A DNA stretch of 64,000 nucleotides from Leptolinea sp. HRD-7 (lineage in GTDB: Bacteria > Chloroflexota > Anaerolineae > Anaerolineales > Anaerolineaceae). A program made the position numbers and the translations under genes. Shown here in pieces: positions 17,262 through 25,277 of the stretch. The notes beneath the pieces were generated by a model. It was given only the letters and a program-made list of their open reading frames with translations, was not told where the DNA came from and searched no databases. Location: NCBI GenBank assembly GCA_024363285.1, contig AP024710.1, positions 930,001-994,000 on the forward strand, in the 5' to 3' direction. Each line of letters starts with the position of its first letter. Positions within the stretch are counted from its first letter, which is position 1.

Positions 17262-18623
17262 ATGACATCCTGGACAGAAAACGCCATCTTCTACCATATC
17301 TATCCCCTCGGATTTTCCGGAGCGCCGGAATTCAATGACTTTCGCTCGGCACCCGTCGCCCGCCTGAACAAGATCGGTTCATGGTTGGACCATATCCAGA
17401 ACCTGGGATTCAACAGCCTTTACCTTGGCCCGGTATTTGAATCGACAAAACACGGCTACGATACGTCAGATTATTATCACATTGACCGCCGCCTCGGCAC
17501 CGATGACGACATGGTCAACCTGAGTAACGAAATTCACCGCCGGGGTATGCGCCTGGTACTGGATGGTGTATTCAACCATGTGGGTCGCGATTTTTGGGCC
17601 TTCCGTGATGTGCAGGCCAATGGGAAATCGTCACCGTTCTGCCACTGGTTCGCCAACCTCCGTTTTGACGGCACCAGTCCCTTCGGCGATCCGTTCACCT
17701 ACGAAGGCTGGAACGGCTATTACGACCTGGTGAAGTTAAACCTGCAAAACCCCGAAGTACGCGACCACCTGTTATACGCGGTGGAAAGTTGGATACAGAA
17801 TTTCAACATCGATGGCATCCGCCTCGACGCGGCAGACCAGTTGGATATGGGTTTCATCGAGAACCTGACCGAGTTTTGCAAACGGCGCAATCCTGACCTG
17901 TGGCTGATGGGTGAATTGATCCACGGTGATTATGCCAGATGGGTACGCCCCGGCCGTTTTGACTCATGCACCAATTACGAAGCCTACAAAGGGCTGTATT
18001 CCAGCTTCAATGACAAAAACTTTTTTGAAATCGCCTACTCATTGAAACGCCAGTTTGGTGACCACGGACTGTATGAAAACCTGAGTCTATATTCTTTCGC
18101 GGATAACCATGATGTTGACCGCATAGCCAGCCAGTTGAAAGTTCAGGCTGACCTGTTCAACCTGTATACCGTCATGTACACCATGCCGGGCATCCCTTCG
18201 GTGTATTATGGCAGCGAATGGGGCTTTGGCGGACGTAAAACAAATGGCAGTGATAACCCGCTGCGCCCCAACATCGATCTGAACACGGCAATCCAAACCG
18301 CTCCGCAGCCAGACCTGCCCGGCCATCTGCAAAAGCTGGCACAGATTCGTCTATCAACCGCCGCCTTGCAAAACGGACGCTACAGTCAGGTGCTGGTCGC
18401 ATCGCAGCAATACGCATTCATGAGGGAAAAGGATGCGGCGAAAGTATTGGTAGTGGTCAATTCAGAAGACAGGGTGACGGAAATCGCGTTAACCAGACAG
18501 CAGGCGGCCAACGGCCTTTGGGTAGACCTGCTTAACCCGGGCGTGGAATGGGTGTCACAGGGCGATAAGACCCCGCTGATCCTGGACGCGAAATGGGGCC
18601 GGATACTGAGCTATCAAGGATAA
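17262..18623 (+). CDS. GH13 alpha-amylase-family enzyme, cytoplasmic
   Basis: Glycoside hydrolase of 453 residues. The four GH13 regions are present: DGVFNHVG (about 101-108), GIRLDAAD with the nucleophile Asp189, GELIHG with the acid/base Glu218, and FADNHD with the third carboxylate Asp284. No signal peptide, so it acts inside the cell, probably on maltodextrin or another alpha-glucoside; a cyclomaltodextrinase-like or trehalose-related specificity cannot be told apart. The N-terminus starts directly with the barrel and the C-terminal beta domain is short. AAAGGGA precedes the ATG. It is co-transcribed with the TetR gene and closed by the terminator at 18665. Confidence 0.92.
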   Translation: MTSWTENAIFYHIYPLGFSGAPEFNDFRSAPVARLNKIGSWLDHIQNLGFNSLYLGPVFESTKHGYDTSDYYHIDRRLGTDDDMVNLSNEIHRRGMRLVLDGVFNHVGRDFWAFRDVQANGKSSPFCHWFANLRFDGTSPFGDPFTYEGWNGYYDLVKLNLQNPEVRDHLLYAVESWIQNFNIDGIRLDAADQLDMGFIENLTEFCKRRNPDLWLMGELIHGDYARWVRPGRFDSCTNYEAYKGLYSSFNDKNFFEIAYSLKRQFGDHGLYENLSLYSFADNHDVDRIASQLKVQADLFNLYTVMYTMPGIPSVYYGSEWGFGGRKTNGSDNPLRPNIDLNTAIQTAPQPDLPGHLQKLAQIRLSTAALQNGRYSQVLVASQQYAFMREKDAAKVLVVVNSEDRVTEIALTRQQAANGLWVDLLNPGVEWVSQGDKTPLILDAKWGRILSYQG

Positions 18624-18664
18624 GTAAAGCAAGAAAACGAAGCAAAGATCTTCTGAATATGACC

Positions 18665-18700
18665 GCAGGGGCGGGTTAATAACCCGTCCCTGCGCGTTTT
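18665..18700 (+). terminator. terminator after GH13 gene
   Basis: Thirteen-base stem GCAGGGGCGGGTT / AACCCGTCCCTGC with loop AAT and one G-T pair (18665-18693), followed by GCGTTTT. A second stem of 11 bases, 18712-18738, follows and faces the convergent transporter gene at 18747. Confidence 0.8.
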
Positions 18701-18711
18701 GCAAATCATTC

Positions 18712-18738
18712 AACCGAAACCGATCTCCGGTTTCGGTT
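18712..18738 (-). terminator. hairpin after the chromate transporter gene
   Basis: Perfect 11-base arms AACCGAAACCG / CGGTTTCGGTT around a 5-base loop, eight bases beyond the stop of the minus-strand transporter gene. No T-run follows, so termination strength is uncertain. Confidence 0.5.
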
Positions 18739-18746
18739 CTGTCAGC

Positions 18747-19307
18747 CTACCGGTACGCCAGCAGACCGATACCCGCCGCGGCCACCACCAGCCACACCGG
18801 GCTGATATTTGTATATACCAGAATCAAAAAAGTCGCTCCGGCTATCAGAGCTTTGTCCCAGCCCAGAGCCAGGGCTTTCCCAACACCAAGGTTTTGTATA
18901 CCCCACACTGTGCGGAACATGTCAAATGCCACAAATGCCAGCAGTCCCACTACAAACGGACGAACGGCTTTTAGCATGGCCAGCAGGTAGGGATTATCTT
19001 TGATGGAAAAGAATCCGGCAATCAAGATCAAAACCAGTATCGTTGTAGGAATAACCGTTCCGGTTACAGCAAAAACCGCCCCCCAGAATCCGGCTACTTT
19101 ATATCCGACATAAGCCGAAGCCTGCGGGGCCGTCGGCCCGGGCATGGCATTGCTCAACGCGATGGCGGTGGCAAAATCATCCGGGGTGGACCACCCCTCA
19201 GCGACCACTTCGCGCTGCATCAGTGCCAGTGAAGCCGGTCCACCGCCCCAGGAAAACAGAGCAACTTTCGTAAAAACCAGAAATAATCTTAAGTAGGTTT
19301 CAAACAT
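18747..19307 (-). CDS. half-size chromate transporter (CHR domain)
   Basis: Single CHR-domain membrane protein of 186 residues. The family marks FSWGGGPASLALMQREVV and AIALSNAMPGPTAPQASAYVGY (usually reading PGP) are present, followed by about five further hydrophobic segments. Chromate transporters exist as double-domain proteins or as pairs of short ones; here only one half is found, with no second copy next to it. It may form homodimers or use a partner elsewhere. The real substrate may be sulfate or another oxyanion. It heads no clear operon; the next minus-strand gene upstream ends 45 bases away. Confidence 0.87.
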   Translation of the reverse strand: MFETYLRLFLVFTKVALFSWGGGPASLALMQREVVAEGWSTPDDFATAIALSNAMPGPTAPQASAYVGYKVAGFWGAVFAVTGTVIPTTILVLILIAGFFSIKDNPYLLAMLKAVRPFVVGLLAFVAFDMFRTVWGIQNLGVGKALALGWDKALIAGATFLILVYTNISPVWLVVAAAGIGLLAYR

Positions 19308-19352
19308 GGTGTTATTGTAACAAAATTAAATTCTTTGGAGATTAACAATGGA

Positions 19353-19742
19353 TTATCGATCTTTCACAGGGGTGAACCGCATGGCCGACCAAACCTCGTC
19401 TAACGCGATTACGCGCGCCGGACCCCAACCATGCGGTTCCAACATCTTCCAGAGTACATCCCGGCTGACATCCGTTGGAACGCCGGATTTGCCTTTGGGG
19501 TACAACAGCCAGACCGGCGAATATGGAGGGTTTCCTGCCAGCTGAGGCAGCGCGACTTGCTCAACCTCCGCTTTTGTTTTCACGAAAACCAGCAGGGCGG
19601 ATGGCGATCCGGTAGGGTTGAAGGATATAGGGTTATCCGGCAAATCCCCGGGTAGACGGATTTTCACATCTTCAGGCACATTGACTGCTGTTATCGGTAC
19701 ATTCGGTTTGATTTGCAATTTCTGACCCAACAAAGATGCCAT
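19353..19742 (-). CDS. DUF3052-like small protein
   Basis: Protein of 129 residues. It has the layout of the DUF3052 group: LGQKLQIKPN at the start, a central PSALLVFVKTKAEVE, then LLYPKGKSGVPTDVSRDVLWKML, and the closing VIALDEVWSAMRFTPVKDR. These proteins have an unknown role and often answer to a tryptophan-containing ending like this. The ATG has a strong AGGAGGAA site. No cysteines or membrane segments. It sits 23 bases downstream of the next membrane protein gene, so the two probably form one transcript. Confidence 0.72.
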   Translation of the reverse strand: MASLLGQKLQIKPNVPITAVNVPEDVKIRLPGDLPDNPISFNPTGSPSALLVFVKTKAEVEQVALPQLAGNPPYSPVWLLYPKGKSGVPTDVSRDVLWKMLEPHGWGPARVIALDEVWSAMRFTPVKDR

Positions 19743-19765
19743 TTCTTCCTCCTAGATCGAAAACT

Positions 19766-20239
19766 TCATTTAGCTTCCAAATGACAGCGCTGCCATTCCA
19801 TCCAGCTCACGGGGATATGCCCGGCACCCAGTATTACGGCGGCAACCGTCAACGGCCAGAAGTGGAAATTGATCGATGCGAATAGAATGGCTAACACCGG
19901 AGCCACCGCCATTGGCACAGGCACACCAGCCATCGGAGCGAACAACAATCGAAACGGTCGTCCACCCGCCACATAGCGCATCCAGCCGGCATAATAAAAT
20001 GCCATCAGCCCCCCAAAAAGACCAAAAGAGACTACATCAATGGGTGTATCAAACCGAAAAGCACAGAAAAACGGCAAAGTGAAACTGCCAATTTGACCCA
20101 GTTTCTCTACAGTTTCCAACACTTGAATCTTGAACAAACGGCGGCCGTCTGTTTCCGGGGGGACATCGCGGGGGGTTAGCAGCAAATAAAGCGCATTTGG
20201 CAGTAACAGCAGAGCAGTGAGTATCCAGCCATTGGACAT
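19766..20239 (-). CDS. membrane protein of unknown function
   Basis: Protein of 157 residues with about five membrane segments (near 5-20, 48-62, 68-88, 100-118, 124-145). The loop after the first has the charged stretch PRDVPPETDGRRLFKIQ. No catalytic motif is seen, and I do not recognise the family. It is transcribed ahead of the DUF3052-like gene (23-base gap). The ribosome site is weak (AAAGGC). Confidence 0.6.
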   Translation of the reverse strand: MSNGWILTALLLLPNALYLLLTPRDVPPETDGRRLFKIQVLETVEKLGQIGSFTLPFFCAFRFDTPIDVVSFGLFGGLMAFYYAGWMRYVAGGRPFRLLFAPMAGVPVPMAVAPVLAILFASINFHFWPLTVAAVILGAGHIPVSWMEWQRCHLEAK

Positions 20240-20420
20240 ATTAAAAAGCCTTTAAAATGAATTTTTTCAAAAATCGGTTTGAGCAAAATCAATCCTTCTT
20301 ATTGTATACGTTTTAAGGTCTTGATTATCAGATAAACAACCGGAAAAATTTATTAAAATTTTCTTCCAGAATCGAAAAAAAATACGGATAATTAATGGGC
20401 ATTTTACTTTCCAGGTTTTT

Positions 20421-21950
20421 GTGAGACCACTTCGTATAACTCCCGTTTATGTTATTTCCGCACTATTTGCCGCTGTCATCATCGGCTATAGTGTTTTATC
20501 CGTTGTGTATGGCACAGACTTTCCCAGTGGATTTCAGGTCCGTGATCCATTTTTAATCACCGGTTCAATCCTTGCCTCAACCGGTGTGATCTATTCCATG
20601 TTGAAAAGTTCCGGAGAAAAGTGGTATATCCGGGGAAGCTGGATCTTATTTTCAGTTGCTTACCTGCTGGATAATCTCTCTTCCATTTTGCAGGTGTATT
20701 ACAGCATGGATGTGATGGGGGCGTTTCCCGCCCTGCTCATAATGATCAGTTATTCCTTGATCGCCATCGGGATCGGGCTATTACCTTCTTCTCCGAGACC
20801 GGTAAACAGTCGGCCCCGCCGTTTCATAGACATGTCTATCATTATCAGCATTTCACTTCTGGCTTCCTGGGTGTTTCTCATTATTCCGACGTTTATCTTT
20901 AACGCACCGTTGTATGATCAATCGTTCACGGCACTCACCTATGTAATGGTCTTTGCCGTGTTTGATTTGTTGATCCGCCGTCAACATACTTCCAGCCGAA
21001 AATTAAGCTGGCTGGTAGCTGGAAGCATCGTTGCCACTGTGATTGGTGAAATTTTGATCGCGGTTCAACGAACCAGCCCCGGACCGGGTTTGTTCTATGC
21101 CATGAATCTATGCTGGCTGATCAGTTACTCGTGCATGGGGATCGCCGGCGCCTCAGTAGAATTCCTCTCATACCCCGCGGAAAAACCTCGCGCGCAGATT
21201 ATTGAACAGGCTGACTTTTCCCTGCCGGCTGTGTGGACGTGCTTGATCTTCCTGCTTCTGGTATGGAGTCACTTCAACCCGAATATCCTGTCTTTTCCGG
21301 TGATCGCGGCGGGAGCCGGCAGTATTTTGATCATGCTGCTTTTCCGTTACAACCAGGTATTGAAAGAAAATGCCCGCTTGATCTCGGATGCCGAACGGGA
21401 AATTTCGTCTCGAAAGAAGATGCAGGAAAAATTCTGGCATGACAGCCGTCATGATGTTCTGACTTCACTTCCGAACCGTTCGTACATCTTTGATCAATTG
21501 CGAACCTGTATTGACCTGGCAAAAGAGACACAAAAAATCAGTTCAGCGTTTATTTTCCTCGATCTTGACCGCTTTAAACCGATTAATGACAGACTTGGCC
21601 ACGATATTGGCGACCTGTTACTGAAGGCACTTTCCGAGCGTTTGATCTTTTGCGTGCGTCCTGGTGACTTTGTGGGGCGGTTGGGAGGCGACGAGTTTGC
21701 CATAATTCTGAATGACCTTCAATCTTCCAACACAGTCTCCAAGATAGCCTCGCGCATCATGGATAAAATGAAAGAACCGTTTGAGATCCAGGGAAATATT
21801 CTGGTTGTGGGTGTAAGTTTTGGGATCTGCTATATCCAACCCGAATTTAACACCCCAGACGATATTTTGAAGATTTCCGATAAAGCGATGTACACCGCCA
21901 AACGTAAAGGCCGCGGCCGGTTTGAAGCTGGCAACCCTGTAGAATTCTAA
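20421..21950 (+). CDS. membrane diguanylate cyclase (GGDEF)
   Basis: Protein of 509 residues starting with GTG. About the first 310 residues form eight or nine membrane segments with no recognised sensor signature; a short coiled linker (NARLISDAEREISSRKKM) leads to a GGDEF domain from about residue 345. The active site is intact GGDEF at residues 422-426, and RPGD five residues before it is a product-inhibition I-site, so active c-di-GMP synthesis with feedback is expected. No EAL domain follows. The start lacks a good ribosome site. It stands alone, closed by the terminator at 21961. Confidence 0.93.
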   Translation: MRPLRITPVYVISALFAAVIIGYSVLSVVYGTDFPSGFQVRDPFLITGSILASTGVIYSMLKSSGEKWYIRGSWILFSVAYLLDNLSSILQVYYSMDVMGAFPALLIMISYSLIAIGIGLLPSSPRPVNSRPRRFIDMSIIISISLLASWVFLIIPTFIFNAPLYDQSFTALTYVMVFAVFDLLIRRQHTSSRKLSWLVAGSIVATVIGEILIAVQRTSPGPGLFYAMNLCWLISYSCMGIAGASVEFLSYPAEKPRAQIIEQADFSLPAVWTCLIFLLLVWSHFNPNILSFPVIAAGAGSILIMLLFRYNQVLKENARLISDAEREISSRKKMQEKFWHDSRHDVLTSLPNRSYIFDQLRTCIDLAKETQKISSAFIFLDLDRFKPINDRLGHDIGDLLLKALSERLIFCVRPGDFVGRLGGDEFAIILNDLQSSNTVSKIASRIMDKMKEPFEIQGNILVVGVSFGICYIQPEFNTPDDILKISDKAMYTAKRKGRGRFEAGNPVEF

Positions 21951-21960
21951 ACGCAGAGAA

Positions 21961-21990
21961 AACACCCCGAAATAATCGGGGTGTTTTATT
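21961..21990 (+). terminator. terminator after diguanylate cyclase
   Basis: Ten-base perfect stem AACACCCCGA / TCGGGGTGTT around AATAA (21961-21985), then TTTATT. The minus strand also ends in Ts, so it probably serves the convergent DinB-like gene as well. Confidence 0.88.
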
Positions 21991-22018
21991 CGATGCATGA
22001 TATCGTTCCGGGTGACAA

Positions 22019-22459
22019 TTACCGCCCCAGAACCTTCTTGATGTCTGCCAGATGCATCTCCCGATGATCCGCGCGCAACAGGCGGACGTTCTTCCCTTTT
22101 TCCTCAATTTCTTTGATCCGGTCCGGTTCTAGCCGGGAGATACGCTTATCCAGGATTTCGGCCGTTTGCAGAAAGAGCTGCACGGCTTTTTCAGCCGGAA
22201 CAGCCAGGCACAGGAAACGCGTCACTTCGTTGACCACATCCGTATCGATCGTGGAATACGCGATATCTTCTTTTTCCCATTTTTCCAACAGGGTTAATGC
22301 TCGTTGATCCCAGAACATCAGGTGACAGAGGACGGCAGAAACGGTCCAACCGGCCGGCATAGGGGTGGATAGTTCGGATTCCGTTAATGTGGACAGGAAA
22401 TCTTGCATTTCAGCCAGAGATTCTGCGTTTTTCTTTACGATCGTTTCAAAGTCTGCCAT
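22019..22459 (-). CDS. DinB-superfamily protein
   Basis: Four-helix protein of 146 residues when started at the ATG at 22459, which has GAGGATGGT in front; the frame continues ten residues higher, to 22489. The metal-binding pattern of DinB/YfiT proteins is visible: SAVLCHLMFWDQRAL, with a His near residue 46, and late ADHREMHLADI, with two His near residue 136. Such proteins are often thiol-dependent transferases or metal-dependent hydrolases of unknown substrate; some are DNA-damage inducible. It stands alone. Confidence 0.83.
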   Translation of the reverse strand: MADFETIVKKNAESLAEMQDFLSTLTESELSTPMPAGWTVSAVLCHLMFWDQRALTLLEKWEKEDIAYSTIDTDVVNEVTRFLCLAVPAEKAVQLFLQTAEILDKRISRLEPDRIKEIEEKGKNVRLLRADHREMHLADIKKVLGR

Positions 22460-22508
22460 ACCATCCTCATTTCGTGAATATGCCGGCAATTATAGTGCGT
22501 TAAAAACT

Positions 22509-22538
22509 CTCCCTCTTCCCGCGTGGGGGAAGAGGGAG
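22509..22538. repeat. palindrome in the 22460-22588 gap
   Basis: Twelve-base perfect arms CTCCCTCTTCCC / GGGAAGAGGGAG around GCGTGG. Same pyrimidine/purine design as the hairpins at 816-851 and 914-949. It lies just after the hydrogenase operon and before the DinB-like gene, so it could also help end the hox transcript. Confidence 0.55.
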
Positions 22539-22588
22539 ACTGAGGAGATAGGGGCGTGTCGAATGAACAAAGCTGCCCCTGATAAAAG

Positions 22589-24019
22589 CTATGCGGTTGT
22601 GCGGGCCTGAGTATCCAATTGATGCCCATCGGGCGCGAACAGGTTGAGCCGCAGCGGCATTTGCCCCACAGCATGTGTGGAACAGGCCAGGCAGGGGTCA
22701 AACGCGCGGATGACCGCTTCCACCCGGTTGAGCATACCCTCCTGTAATTTGTCGGCTTTCACGTAATACCGGGCAACCTGCAAAACGCCTTTATTCATCG
22801 CCAGATTGTTATTGCCCGAGGCGATGATCATATTCGCCCATTGAACCAGACCGTCCTCATTCACCCGATAATGATGGAACAGGGTTCCGCGGGGAGCTTC
22901 AATCACACCAACACCTTCCAGGCTGTTGACTCCGGCGGTGGCACGCACGTTGGTAGATAATATCTCCGGATCGTGCAGCAGTTCTTCGATCATTTCGATG
23001 GCATACAGAATTTCGATCAGGCGCGCGTAGTGGTAATGGAACGAGCTCAAGACGGCACCTTTATCCAGGCAATGGAATTCCGCCAGTTCCTGGTCTGCCA
23101 GCGGCGTTCCCGTTTCTGAGGCAATATTCAGGCGCGCCAGAGGGCCTACGCGGTACATGCCATCGGGGTAACCCATTGGTTTGTAATACGGACTTTTGAG
23201 ATATGACCACGGTTCAACCGCTTCGCCAATATAGTTCATATAATCGTGCGTATTCAGCGTGTCATCCAGAATGCTGCCGCGCGGGGTGACCACCCGGATG
23301 TGCCCGTGATAGTGCTCCAGTTTTCCATCCCGGTTGACGATCCCCAGAAAAAGACTGGGAAAATTGGCAAAGGTGCGGATATATTCCGCGTACTGGTTGA
23401 GATTCGGCTTGAACCAGTCTAATGTGCGGCGGATGATCCCCAGAACTTCCGGGATATCCGCGAGGATCGATTCGCGTACCTGCGGTGTAAGCGGTGAACT
23501 GACGCCGCCCGGCACCACCCAGGTGGGGTGAATGCGCTTTCCGGCCAGGCGTTCGATCACCTGCTGACCAAACTGCCGCAGCCGGATGCCGTCACGCACC
23601 AGCTGGAGGTCTTTTTCGGCCAGACCGAAGATGTTTCGCTTTTCAACGGGCGCGTCCATACCCAGCAAAAGGTCAGGGGCGGAAAGGTAAAAGAAATTCA
23701 ACGCGTGCGATTGGATCAATTGCCCCAGGTTCAAAATACGCCGCAAAGCAATGGCCGGAGGCGGAATGCGTACAGAAAGGATATGGTCGCACGCTTTGCT
23801 GGCAGCGATTAGGTGACTTACCGGGCAGATGCCACAGGTGCGGGCGGTAAGGGACGGCATTTCGTAGAATGGCCGCCCTTCCACGAATTTCTCAAATCCA
23901 CGGAACTGGGTGACGGCAACACGCGCGTCTGACACACTGCCATCGTCATTAAGGAAGATATCCACGCGCGCATGGCCTTCTATGCGGGTAACCTGGTCGA
24001 TGGTGATCTTCTGTGTCAT
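22589..24019 (-). CDS. hoxH: [NiFe] hydrogenase large subunit HoxH
   Basis: Catalytic subunit of 476 residues of a bidirectional NAD(P)-linked [NiFe] hydrogenase. N-terminal metal ligands are in RTCGICPVSH (Cys62, Cys65) and the C-terminal ones in DPCLACSTH (Cys443, Cys446). After His449 follow 27 residues (AVGQMPLRLNLF and more); the maturation protease is expected to cut after His449. The pattern and the accompanying genes fit group 3d. The gene is the last of the hox operon and starts nine bases after hoxY. No maturation protease or hyp genes are in the window. Confidence 0.96.
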   Translation of the reverse strand: MTQKITIDQVTRIEGHARVDIFLNDDGSVSDARVAVTQFRGFEKFVEGRPFYEMPSLTARTCGICPVSHLIAASKACDHILSVRIPPPAIALRRILNLGQLIQSHALNFFYLSAPDLLLGMDAPVEKRNIFGLAEKDLQLVRDGIRLRQFGQQVIERLAGKRIHPTWVVPGGVSSPLTPQVRESILADIPEVLGIIRRTLDWFKPNLNQYAEYIRTFANFPSLFLGIVNRDGKLEHYHGHIRVVTPRGSILDDTLNTHDYMNYIGEAVEPWSYLKSPYYKPMGYPDGMYRVGPLARLNIASETGTPLADQELAEFHCLDKGAVLSSFHYHYARLIEILYAIEMIEELLHDPEILSTNVRATAGVNSLEGVGVIEAPRGTLFHHYRVNEDGLVQWANMIIASGNNNLAMNKGVLQVARYYVKADKLQEGMLNRVEAVIRAFDPCLACSTHAVGQMPLRLNLFAPDGHQLDTQARTTA

Positions 24020-24027
24020 CCGGTCAC

Positions 24028-24564
24028 CTACGCGCCAAAACGAGAAAGGTTGGTCAGGTCGGGAACACGGCCTTCGATCAATTCGCTCAATGTATAAAAA
24101 ATCGTATCGGCTGAAGGCGGGCAGCCGGGCACGAACAGATCAACCTTAACCACCTGGTGAAGCGGCAGCGCTGTTGGCAATAAAGCCGACACACCTTCTG
24201 AAGGGATCTGCCGGTTGAGGGCATCGTGGTCCACATAAACCCGCCGCAGGGTGGCTTCTGAACCATACGGGTTTCGCATCGCAGACACATTGGCTGTAAC
24301 GGCGCAATCTCCGAAAGCGACCAGAATGCGGGTGCGCTCGCGGATCATTCTGATCTTTCGCAGGTCTTCTTCCGTTCCCAGGGCGCCTTCCACCAGGGTA
24401 ATATCCACATTTTCAGGAAACTGTTTCACATCCACCAGTGGACTGAAGACCACATCCACTTTGTCTGCGATCTCAAGCAGACGGTGGTCAATATCCAGAA
24501 AAGACATATGGCAGCCCGAGCAGCCATCCAGCCAGATGGTGGCCAGGCGGATTTTTTCTGTCAT
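24028..24564 (-). CDS. hoxY: [NiFe] hydrogenase small subunit HoxY
   Basis: Small subunit of 178 residues, the short form without extra ferredoxin domains. Four cysteines for the proximal [4Fe-4S] cluster are placed as expected: DGCSGCHMSF (Cys15, Cys18), FGDCAV (Cys87) and PGCPPSAD (Cys148). No twin-arginine signal, so the enzyme is cytoplasmic. The start codon overlaps the hoxU stop by four bases (ATGA). It passes electrons from HoxH to the diaphorase part. Confidence 0.95.
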   Translation of the reverse strand: MTEKIRLATIWLDGCSGCHMSFLDIDHRLLEIADKVDVVFSPLVDVKQFPENVDITLVEGALGTEEDLRKIRMIRERTRILVAFGDCAVTANVSAMRNPYGSEATLRRVYVDHDALNRQIPSEGVSALLPTALPLHQVVKVDLFVPGCPPSADTIFYTLSELIEGRVPDLTNLSRFGA

Positions 24565-25277
24565 CGTACACCTTCTCTACGCATCACCAGGTAGGGCAGG
24601 AACTGGCGGCGTTTTTGCATTTCAGCCACCGACCGGCCTTTTTCAGCCAGGGCGCCGGTGGGACAGACATGCACGCACTTACCGCAGTTGGTACACGTCT
24701 GCGATTCCCCCCAGGGGGTGTCAAAATCCGTGATGATTAGTGTATTGATGCCACGGTTGCGGAAATCCCGGGTGTGCGCGCCTTCGATTTCATCGCACAC
24801 ACGTACACAGCGGCCGCATAAAATACACCGGTTATGGTCAACCTCAAATTGTGGGTGTGACGCGTCAACTTTTAATTCCGGGTGAAGGCAGTCAAACTCG
24901 ATATGGTTAACACCCAGTTTCTGAGCCATCGCCTGCAGGTCACAATGCCCGTTGGCCACACACACGGCGCAAATATGATTCCGTTCCGCGAACAGCAGTT
25001 CAATGATCATCCGCCGGTAACGGTCAATTCGTTCATTGGATGTGACAATTTCCATTCCATCTTCGGCCGCGGCCGTACATGATGCCACCAGGCGATTGGT
25101 TCCCTTTACCTCCACCATGCATAGGCGGCATTGCCCGGTGGCGGAAATACCTTCCAGGTTACACAGAGTGGGAATATCAATATCATTCTGGCGGGCAACC
25201 TGGAGGATCGTCTCACCTTCCGCCGCGCTTACCTGAACACCGTCAATCGTTATGGAATGTACCATTGGGCCGGTCAT
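24561..25277 (-). CDS. hoxU: hydrogenase diaphorase subunit HoxU
   Basis: NuoG-like electron-wire protein of 238 residues. Order of domains: plant-type [2Fe-2S] ferredoxin (CNLEGISATGQCRLCMVEV), the Cys/His [4Fe-4S] site (HICAVCVANGHCDLQ), and two ferredoxin clusters (CILCGRCVRVC and CTNCGKCVHVCP). It links HoxF to HoxY. Both ends overlap neighbours by four bases (ATGA), showing tight translational coupling in the operon. The first four residues could be skipped (next ATG five codons in), but the overlap favours the longer form. Confidence 0.95.
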   Translation of the reverse strand: MTGPMVHSITIDGVQVSAAEGETILQVARQNDIDIPTLCNLEGISATGQCRLCMVEVKGTNRLVASCTAAAEDGMEIVTSNERIDRYRRMIIELLFAERNHICAVCVANGHCDLQAMAQKLGVNHIEFDCLHPELKVDASHPQFEVDHNRCILCGRCVRVCDEIEGAHTRDFRNRGINTLIITDFDTPWGESQTCTNCGKCVHVCPTGALAEKGRSVAEMQKRRQFLPYLVMRREGVR

